A DNA stretch of 64,000 bases from Narthecium ossifragum (Eukaryota; Streptophyta; Magnoliopsida; Dioscoreales; Nartheciaceae): positions 7,788,896-7,852,895 of the forward strand of contig OY986963.1 of NCBI GenBank assembly GCA_963920575.1. The letters are read 5' to 3'. The position numbers were made by a program, and so were the translations under genes. Shown here piece after piece: positions 55,892 to 64,000 of the stretch; position 1 is the stretch's first letter; every line of letters begins with the position of its first letter. Under the pieces are notes generated by a model. The model searched no databases and had not been told where the DNA came from. It saw only the letters and a program-made list of their open reading frames with translations.

Positions 55892-58847
55892 TCTGATGGC
55901 CTCCTTGAAGCGATTAATGGAGATCGCCAGAAGTCCAAGGTTCCAAACAATATTGGAAGAGAGCTTTCCCTGACGAGCTGTGATCCAATTGGGTCCTTCA
56001 TTTCCGAAAACGTTTCTGATTTTTTTGTGCTTTTGTGCAAAATGCATTCGAGGCAAAAAAATTTCTGAAAACAAACATAATAGGACTTCTCCATTTGTGT
56101 CCTTTTGATCCGATGATTTCATATTCGCCATATTATTTCTGGTCCAGAGTATTGATTTCAGATTGGTAATTTCTGCAGCTATTTTCAAATAAGCCAAATG
56201 GGTGGGGGCAAGACCACCCTTAGGTAAGGAAACTAGGAACCGATAAAACTACTATCAAATAGTTGAGCACAATAAATATTGTCAACATGGGTTTGGGTCA
56301 AGTCAGATGATCTTGATCCGATTATTAAGCGACCCGGATTCAAGTCAGGTCTAATAGTGGAGTACTTGGTTTGCTATTAGAGGATTATCAATAGCTCTCT
56401 ATCCTATTCCCTATCCCTATATTAAGGAAATATTATTAAAAAACGTCACACAATAGATTCCTTATCCCTTAAACTCATTACCTAAAACCAATCTCATTCC
56501 TAATTAGGGAATCTGTTAAAATTTAGGGAATGAGATGGGGAACGAATTTGGTGATAGGGAATCTGTTGGATAATATTTTTTAGTCAATTCTTTAAATTTA
56601 GGGATAAAGAACATGATAAGGAATCTGTTGGGAATGAAAACACATTCTCTATCCATTAAACATGTTTAAGTTTTAAAACTTTCAGCATTATTGAGAATTA
56701 ATATAGGGAAAATTGTTGGGTGCATAAGGCAAAAGCCGATACCTTATATTGTAGAATGACATAAAATCACATCAAAATAAATAGCGATAGGGATAGGGAA
56801 GTTGATGATGATGAATAAAGATCGGCTAAGTAATCGATTAGCACCTTGTAGTTTCAAAAAAAAATTTATGTGATCCCTCACATTTAAAAACGGCAAATCG
56901 ATTCCCTTGATTTAAAAGGCAGCCTTTATGTGGGCCTCTAGCCCACACGACGAGATCTAGGGATTCTTCCTACCCTGGTTCTCTCGTTCTACCGGCCGTC
57001 AAGAGACCACTAGATCGTCTCCTCCAACCTCAAGCGGTCGCCCCCACATATCATCTCCTCCATCCTCCACCTTACCCGACCTCTACTACGAAGGGACATA
57101 CCTGGATCTGGCGAGATCTCCTCCATCGTCTACCTCCCTGGGCTGCGATCATTCGTTCCGCTCTGCCTTTCTTCCTCACAGACACCGGCGCTACAGGAGT
57201 TGTGGGCCTACTACTTCTGATCCCAGGGAAGATCTGAGGAACTCATCCAACTAAGGTCTTCCTACTACATGATCCCCATCTATTGATTTTTTCTGCTCTC
57301 CATATAACGAGAGCTTCTGATTTATGTGTTGATTTTTGTCACTGATGCTTGATCCCCTTATATTGATATTTTTTACTCTTCATATAACGAGAGCTCTTGA
57401 TTTCAAAGGTGACAAGCTTCACGCAGGTGATTTGCTTTCAATTTTTACTCATTGCTCAGTTTTTCATTCTTCACAGAAAAATTGTGATGCTTTTCTTCAC
57501 TGTTAAAAATGTCTCTGTTGTGAAATTGATGCTCTCCACTCTCAAGTGAAATCTCTAGCAGTGACCCTCTGTTGAGGCATCTGATGCAGTGACACAACAA
57601 ATCAAAATATTTTGTGGATAATATGCTCAGTCATGAAACTGTTTTTCCAGCCAAGTTCATGGTGTTATGGATTAGATATCAAAACTGTTTTTCCAGCCAA
57701 GTATATCACTGGACCGTATGTCTTAGGAGTTAGCTAGGCATATTATGTTTGGACTGAGCCAGAATGCATATTGTTTTGAATTAGGAGAATGTTGAAACTG
57801 TAGAATGTAGTTTCTGCTTGTATTGGGAGAATTTGATATGGATTTGAGAATTTGAATGTTGAAACTGTAGAATGCATATTTTTTTGTCTCTTTCATAGAA
57901 GAAAAATGGATTTGTACAACTTCCCTGTTGTTTGCAAAATTACATATGTTGTCAGGAGGACGATTGATTTCTTAGGTTGTTGTATTTGAAAATGCATTAG
58001 TGTTTGCAAAATTCAAGGAAGTGATACATCTTTGCTTAGCCTGCTGTTTGGCAGGTTGATGAGCTACTTTGTAGTAACAAGTATTGAGTATGAATAGCTT
58101 CTATATGAGTGATGAGAGAGTTTCGCAGCTAGTTAGCTTCCTGTGTAGATGCATTTAAATCAAGTGTCAGGAAAACACTAATGCATTTATTACCATGGAT
58201 AGGCATTGTTTGCATTTAAATCAAGTGTCAGGAAAACACTAATTCCTGGTCATACTAGATGTTGCAAGCTTTGTTATGATACAGTTTCATAGTCCAAAGA
58301 TAGGCATTGTTTGCATGTAATAACTTGTGTTTGTAAGAAGCAAGCAGCACTACTTCTTTCCACTATATATACTTGATCATGGACTATGTTTTAGCATCTA
58401 GAATAATTTCCTGTGTTGTATGAGAGGCATGTGTGGGGATTATATTAACTTACAAGTGATTGATGTTGATATTGTGAAGTGGTTGTTGCTCAGTCTTATA
58501 TAAACAAAAAATTAAGCATTTCCTGATGCACTTGAAATTCTCATGTGTGTAAGAGCAGAAGCCATGCTCTGTTTATTCCCAGCCATATAGGGAACTTAAC
58601 TTCCTACTAAATTTGGCCTGGAACTGACACCATATCTTATCTTAAACTTTCGATTTGTTTTTTATATAGAATAACTTTTGATGAGGTTTGAGTTACACCC
58701 TTCTTTGTGCATACACTTCTCTACTATTGTAAACAACTAATTGAAGAAAATATATACATGCACGCAGATCAGATATTTACAGCAGCTTTAATCCCAATGT
58801 TGTTAATAGTGCATGAAACGCAATAATTAGTTTTCTTCCCTTTTGAT
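55892..58847. other. Long intergenic stretch with MULE-like end and local duplications; no gene recognised
   Basis: At 56400-56660 the word GGGAATCTGTT and its complement recur, a MITE-like pattern without clear ends. At 56842 TTAGCACCTTGTAGTTTC resembles the MULE ends at 33040 and 62436. A unit of about 90 bp containing ATATAACGAGAGCT is duplicated at 57275-57400. AACTGTTTTTCCAGCCAAGT is doubled near 57640 and 57680. GCATTTAAATCAAGTGTCAG is doubled near 58150 and 58213. No frame resembles a known protein. Confidence 0.45.
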
Positions 58848-59359
58848 TAGGGATGGCAACGGGGCGGGGTGGGGCGGGGTCCCCCTTCCCCCGACCCCGC
58901 AACCTAACCTAGAACCCCGACCCCGCCCCGCCCCGATAGTTACTGCACCCCGACCCCGCCCTGCACACCTGAACCTGCCCTCACCCCGCTCCAAATTTTT
59001 TTGACATATTAAATACATTATATCTAATAACACACTAAAGACTTATCATCTTAAAAAGCAATCTAAACAAAACTTATCTCTATGAAATGATCCAAACATG
59101 AATTGTATCAATAACAAAAAATAATTGTTCAAACATGATTAGGTTAAGACTTTTTAGGAAAATGAATTATAGTGGAGTAATATATCACTATATTAATTAT
59201 TATAAATATCCAATTGGGGCAGGGCACCCCCGACCCCGATCGGGGTTTTACACACTTCCCCCAACCCCAATTCCGACCCCATTTAGGGTCCTCCGAACCC
59301 GCTCCATTAGGGACGGGGTGGGGCAGGACCCGTTGGGGCGGGGCAAATTGCCATCCCTA
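58848..59359. mobile_element. hAT-type MITE (512 bp) with perfect 8-bp TSD
   Basis: It begins TAGGGATGGCAACGGGGCG, and the complement of its right end begins TAGGGATGGCAATTTG. CTTTTGAT flanks both sides (58840-58847 and 59360-59367). Subterminal zones are dense in GGGGCGGGG and CCCCGACCCC. The centre is AT-rich and non-coding. Confidence 0.88.
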
Positions 59360-59624
59360 CTTTTGATTGCCCTTGGGATATGCTATTAGTTACTTGTATT
59401 CATGATATTGTCAAGTTTAGTACATGCAAACAATGTCTATTAGTTACTTGTATTCATAGATGTTGCTATGCTTGTAGTTATTGTGGCTTTGCTTTGATTG
59501 TGTGAGTCAAAAAATGATGTTGTTGCCTTCACTTATGCTATGAATGCTTAATTTGCTTTTTTTTGTCTACTATCTCCTTCAAACTTATATTTCTTACTCC
59601 TATGGTAGTATTTGTCACGTAGGT

Positions 59625-60277
59625 ATGGCTCCCTAGGGGTGAGCAAAACCGAACCGAACTCCTAAAACCGAACCGAACAATTCAGTTCAGTTTTTCGAAA
59701 TATTCGGTTGGGTTCGGGTTTTTTTTGGTCAAAAATTTGGTACACGGTTCGGTTTCGGTTTTTATTTTTAAAATTTGGTAAATACCAAAATACCGAAAAT
59801 TTTGAAGTTATATACCTTATTTCGGTTCGGTTTTATATTGTAGAGTAAAAAACTATGAATTATTTCAGTTTTTTTTTGTTCGGTTTTGTTTTTGCATGAA
59901 TTCGATTCGGTTCGGTTTTTAAATTAGTCTACCGAATTAATTCGATTCGGTTCGGTTTTATGCACTAATTTGGTTTGGTTCGGTTTTTAAATTAGTATAC
60001 TGAAATTTTTTTCGGTATTCGGTTCGGTATTTACCGAATACTCACCCCTATTGCTCCCTATCATGTGGTATTTAGAGGGAGAAGACAATGCATTTATCAA
60101 AGTTGGGAAGAGTGTCATGCACAGGTTTTGGGATTCTCTGGGGCTTGCTACAAGAAGTACATGTCAATGAAGAATGCGGAGGAAGCATACTTTGAATATT
60201 TCAAATGTTTTGCTACAAAACATGAAAACAAGAAAGCTACGGAGGAAGGCCACACTGAAGCTTTATTGTGTTGTTGA
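59625..60277 (+). pseudogene. RNase H1 N-terminal-domain protein gene, disrupted by a hAT-type MITE
   Basis: An ATG at 59625 is followed by two codons (Ala, Pro), and then the MITE at 59634 begins with an in-frame TAG. The frame resumes after the element and its TSD copy, near 60059, and runs to a TGA at 60275-60277. The resumed part reads VVFRGRRQCIYQSWEECHAQ, VLGFSGACYKKYMS, then AEEAYFEYF, which is the compact RNase H1 N-terminal domain (Cauli_VI/PF01693 type) that binds RNA-DNA hybrids. Without the insertion it would be a small protein of about 80 residues, unless further exons follow. An in-frame ATG at 60065 could still give a protein starting inside the domain. No RNase H catalytic domain was seen downstream. 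Source could be a host gene or an old element. Confidence 0.7.
59634..60050. mobile_element. hAT-type MITE (417 bp) inserted in a coding sequence
   Basis: It begins TAGGGGTGAGCAAAACCG, and the complement of its right end begins TAGGGGTGAGTATTCGG. The flanking octamers TGGCTCCC (59626-59633) and TTGCTCCC (60051-60058) match at seven of eight bases. The interior is rich in CGGTTCGGTTTT and AACCGAACCGAA. No coding capacity. Confidence 0.85.
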
Positions 60278-62430
60278 TGAGATCCTGGAACTAAGGAGAT
60301 CTCACCGGGTCGTGGATGGTGGAAGGAAGATAGAGAAGATGATGATAATTCTCGATTGATGGCCGAGGACGCCCCTTGTATCCAATTAATGGCTAGAAGA
60401 ACCCCTCAATAGCTTTACTAATTCTCTGAAATCTCAAATCACAGACTCTTGCCTCCTATTTATAGAGCGGCATATAGAAACCCTAGGACTCTCAAATACC
60501 TAGATAACATCATTACCGTTGAATGTGTAGCCGTCTAACAAATGACTCATATCCAACCTGATGTGTTGCGAAACGTGTCGTTAAAACATTGCAAACTCAA
60601 TCAAATATTACATTTATAATCCTTATTCAATCACTACACTACTAGGTAGAATAGCGGTGAAGTTCGGAGTCGATCCATAGGGAAAACGTTGACAGAGATG
60701 ATATCAATTCTTTAAACCATAAAACTAAGCAAAAGAATCAAAGATAGAATAAAGTTATTTAAACTAATAAAGAAAATAAATAAAATGGTTGATCTTTTTG
60801 AATCAATGAAGTAGTTATTTAGGAATTACTCAATCCGCCCTATTTTCATTATTAGTTTTCTCTAGTTATCATCTTTCTCCCTTCTTTCAATATTATGGAT
60901 CATATGGCTACAAGCTCACATGAATCCCTAAAAGAAAGTTAATGTTCCAAACGGCATAACCTATCTTTGCCCGACATAGATTGTCTTTTGTCTTACGATT
61001 ACCTTAAATTATACTACCCCTAATGACCTCGGCATAACATATTTCTGCGTAGCATAGCTTATCTCAAAAGCAAACCAATAACTTCATGAAAACCATATCA
61101 TAAATCTCTACAATCAATCACAGAAATCATGTAGGACTGAAAGTACGTCAAGAGAACTTTGTTCTTTCAACTCTATTAACAATAAAACCGTATTTATGAG
61201 ATCATGCATCGAGAAGTTTACAAGAATCCAACTAAAGAAAGACCAAAACTACACTAGGGTTTCATGATATTCCTAAATATAAGAAGTCAGACATTCATCT
61301 TATGGATGAAATCCATCGGGTTGGAATAGGAAGCTGTCATCATCTGCATCATCGCCATCTCCTCTTTTCTTCTCCAAAGATAATCAAAAAGATGAGAAAT
61401 TCGGATTGAATAACCCTATTTATAGGAGAACTCCAGAAATTAGAGTTTGAGTTGAGTTAGACATCTATTACAACTCAGATTTCCTGATTTAATTATGGCA
61501 GCTTTACTCCGAGCACAACTGGGCCCAATTTGTTTCGAAGCTGAAACATTGTCCAACACAAAAGTTGTAGATTAGGAAGTTCTCTTTCGTATTCCAAATA
61601 TTTTATAATATTTGGAGTTATCTGTAATATTTGAAGAATATTCTTTTGAACGTCGATGGATTAGTTTTTCAGCATCTATATATCTGTATATTCTTCGAAA
61701 CTTCTACCAATCTATCAGGAGTCTCTCAAAGTGTCCAATATGAAAGTTGTAGCTCTTGAAGTCTTCTATTACTTAATAAATTTCTAGAATATTTGGACTT
61801 ATACAAAATGTCTGGCGAATATTCCCCTGATAGGAGACGAAGTAGTCTTTTTCACATAAATCCATATTTTAAACCAAATTTCTTGTATTTCTTCTCAAAT
61901 CATGATTAAACCTGAAATCAACTAACAAACTATTAAATACAAACACTCTAGGCCTAACAAAGGTAATTAAAGGGGTTTAATTACGAATAATTCATGACTC
62001 ATCACAACCCGACTAACAACTGACTCGGGCTCACACCCAACCTGAATCAATCATAGCTACACTTGACTCAACCACAACTCCTAATTGATTAATACAAATA
62101 TGACCCTAATGACTGACTCATCCTGTTACATGACTCCAAGCTACTCATAACATGGCTCGACCCTCTAGATCGACCCATTACTGGTTTCTATTTGTTGTCT
62201 TCTTGTCTTTTGCATTTTATGTGTTTTTATCATTGGCTTACTCGTGGTTAACTACTTAATAAGTGACACGCCTTGAAATGTGTCATTAAGTATATCAAAG
62301 GCGATCAAAACAATTTACTAGACTACTAATTAACTACAACGTAGTTAGTAGAAGTACGGGTCGAGTCCTCGAGGAATTGGATGGTCGAATTAGTAAACAT
62401 GATATAATCTCTAAAGGCTAAAAAGCAGTT
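60278..62430. other. Intergenic, repeat-like, no gene recognised
   Basis: AT-rich. Two places carry a similar phrase: GTCGATCCATAGGGAAAACG near 60671 and GGGTCGAGTCCTCGAGGAAT near 62358, a pattern I associate with retroelement-derived repeats in plants. No LTR pair, TSD or protein domain could be established. A weak inverted pairing of ATATTTGGA/TCCAAATAT words lies at 61595-61800. Confidence 0.35.
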
Positions 62431-62435
62431 TGATA

Positions 62436-62560
62436 CCCTGTAGTTTCTGAGTTTTGCAGTTTAGTACCACGTAGTTTCAGAATTATCAAAAAATACTCCA
62501 GGTTACATAGTGGTGTAGTATAAACCCATCATCAAACGTCCGTTTGTACATTTTAACGGC
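62436..62560. repeat. MULE-like terminal repeat (left end of a Pack-MULE-like element)
   Basis: TTTGATACCCTGTAGTTTC, then GCAGTTTAGTACCACGTAG and ACATTTTAACGGCAAACC. The layout resembles the proven MULE end at 33040 (TTTTGGTACCCTCTAGTTTC, with a second GGTCCCC phrase 25 bp on). The matching right end is not in the window before 64000, so the element probably continues past it. Confidence 0.5.
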
Positions 62561-62604
62561 AAACCAGTAATTATGCAATTTTGACTATTTTTTATCAATT
62601 TTGA

Positions 62605-63678
62605 CTAGTTTTGGCTGACGTGAGCAGGTTTTGTTGACGTGGGAAGTGAGAGAGAGAGATACGGGAGAGAGAGAGAGCATTTGCCGACGCCATGGAGGTT
62701 GTAGGCGGCGCCGTCGCGTTCGTCGACGACGAGCTGCCCGGTGTAAGTGTCGCTGCCACTGGTGTCGTAGATCCCCTCGCAGAGGTCGGCGATCTCCATG
62801 GGAAAGCACGGATCCGTCTCGGCGATCCAAGCGTTCACCGGGGGGTTGGTGGCCAGCTCGGCGAGCTCATCGACGGTGAGGCCGGAGTAGAAGGGGACGT
62901 AGAAGGCGGCGACCGTGGAGGAGTTTAAGGTGCGGCATGGGTGGGCGAGAATGCGACGATGGTAGATGAGCTCGGCAGCGAACTGGTCGATGGCATGCCA
63001 GGCGGAACAAAAAAGGAAAAAACAGAGGAGGAAGGAAAGAGGAGAGAGAAAAGAAGGAAGGCGACAGGCTCGTTGGGGACGAGGGAGGCGAGGTCGTGGT
63101 CGGTGCCAGTGGTTGCGGGAGGAGGCTCTCGTCGTCGAAATCCACTCCATGCTAGCCGGAGTGATGTCCAAATCCAAACAAAAGTAACAGAAGGAATGAA
63201 AAAGGAAAAAAACAAAGGAAGGAGGAAGGAGAGAGGAGGAAGGAGAGAGGAGGCACGGAGTGGAGGACGCAGTCGGTCGGCGGTGGGGCGGCACTCGGGG
63301 GCAACGACGGTGCAGTGGTGGTGGTGGGATGAGCGAGCGTGGGCGGCTCGTGGGCGAAGGAGCGCTGGGGTGGCGCGGTGGCTTGGCGAGTTCGCGGGTG
63401 GCACCGAGCCACAGATGGGGGACGCCGGCGAGGAAGAGGTGGACGCGAGGAAGAGAGGAGACCCGGAGAAGAGGGAGGAGACCGGCGGTGGAGTGGTGCT
63501 CGGGTAGAAAGCGGCGGCGAGCTGTGTCAGCGGTGGGCACACGAAACGGAGGAGAGGAAGAATGGAGGCCGATGGTGGAAGTGAGGGGAGAAAGAAGGGA
63601 GAGATGGCCGGCTAAATAGGGTGAAGGGGGGAAGAGTCTTGTGAGTCTGGTAGATAGGCGGTGGCCTAGTCGCTGCAT
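62605..63678 (-). pseudogene. Chimeric captured fragments: GT47 exostosin-like joined to EXORDIUM-like
   Basis: The minus-strand frame is 357 codons, but its first 215 are low-complexity (Ser, Pro, Leu, Arg) and not credible as a protein. About 62875-63005 reads AIDQFAAELIYHRRILAHPC then STVAAFYVPFYSGL, the start of the GT47 exostosin domain of plant xyloglucan/xylan glycosyltransferases. It runs directly into ELATNPPVNAWIAETDPCFP, MEIADLCEGIYD and AAYNLHGVG (about 62690-62870), the C-terminal block of EXORDIUM-like proteins. The two families are unrelated, so the join is a transposon-made chimera. No catalytic part of GT47 is kept. The transcript, if any, would run toward the MULE-like end at 62436. 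Confidence 0.65.
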
Positions 63679-64000
63679 GGGACGACGATGGCGAGAAAGA
63701 CGACGAGTGTGAGGACCTGCCCCTCCATCCCTGTGGCTTGTTGTTTACCCTAAGGGCAATTTGGGAAATTGCGCCTTGGCGATCATTTCACACTGGGTGT
63801 GCACACACAGACCTTGTTTGGTGCTTGTGTTGTTAGAGAGGTTAGGTGGACCCTGGTTCGGTAGTCCTGTGCTTGGGCTTGTGGCTCAGCCCAAGGTTGT
63901 CGTTTTGGGCAAGGGAGATCGATCTCCATGGCAATGAAGATCGATCTCTCTGTGCCTAGTGGTCGCCGTTCTGAGCAAGGGAGATCGATCTCCATGGCCT
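63679..64000. other. Right edge of the window, repeat words only
   Basis: GGGAGATCGATCTCCATGGC occurs at about 63914 and again near 63978, with GATCGATCTCTCTGTG between. Palindromic GAGATCGATCTC stands out. No gene supported. Confidence 0.4.

Noticed and set aside
60660..60700. tRNA-like T-arm words
   Set aside because: No acceptor stem, D-arm or anticodon loop could be drawn around them; they look like part of a dispersed repeat.

Overview
This is a plant nuclear window from a flowering plant. It has no operon structure, its genes are split by GT-AG introns, and 5'-truncated L1-type LINEs, Mutator-like elements (MULEs), hAT miniature elements and Helitron ends lie between them. The gene set is ordinary angiosperm housekeeping. 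The species cannot be fixed by eye. All gene models were assembled by reading splice sites and checking exon phase, not by alignment.

Host genes, left to right: the 3' exons of a RING-CH (RINGv) membrane E3 ligase (+, 1887-3730); a calcium-binding endonuclease/exonuclease/phosphatase-fold protein with an EF hand, like Arabidopsis At1g02270 (+, 15605-19842); an intronless multipass membrane protein that I do not recognise (+, 25520-26470); the ubiquitin E2 variant UEV1 (-, 27316-29642); a small intronless unknown protein (-, 41693-42130); RRP15, for pre-60S rRNA processing (-, 43925-47639); cytosolic ribosomal protein L9/uL6 (-, 48409-50273); and a mitochondrial stomatin-like SPFH protein (+, 52098-55891). 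RRP15 and RPL9 are same-strand neighbours and both serve 60S assembly.

The rest is mostly mobile DNA, and several insertions can be delimited to the base by target-site duplications (TSDs). At 4325-8070 there are two LINE remnants, one carrying a MITE and one with a 14-bp TSD. At 8372-12340 a 4-kb MULE-like element has an interior that is a higher-order tandem array with a period of about 340 bp. At 13250-14020 there is a cluster of small Helitron-like ends, and a related complete element lies at 51081-51459. A 1.6-kb hAT-type element lies about 0.23 kb upstream of the UEV1 start codon (29872-31463). Two more hAT-type elements are at 58848-59359 and 59634-60050; the second breaks a small RNase H1-N-domain gene after its third codon.

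The most striking region is 32.9-40.8 kb. An outer element with inverted arms of about 700 bp carries fragments of an auxin-oxidase-like (DAO-type) 2-oxoglutarate dioxygenase gene in head-opposed copies, so its transcript could form a long hairpin. Its left arm was later split by a 5,691-bp MULE with 97-bp near-identical ends and a perfect 9-bp TSD. That MULE has two convergent genes: a MuDR-type transposase lacking its catalytic half, and an antisense GRF-zinc-finger/coiled-coil/membrane-anchor protein. A 1,351-bp solo LTR sits between the left end and the transposase exon. At the right edge of the window, a Pack-MULE-like segment fuses a GT47 (exostosin) fragment to an EXORDIUM-like fragment.
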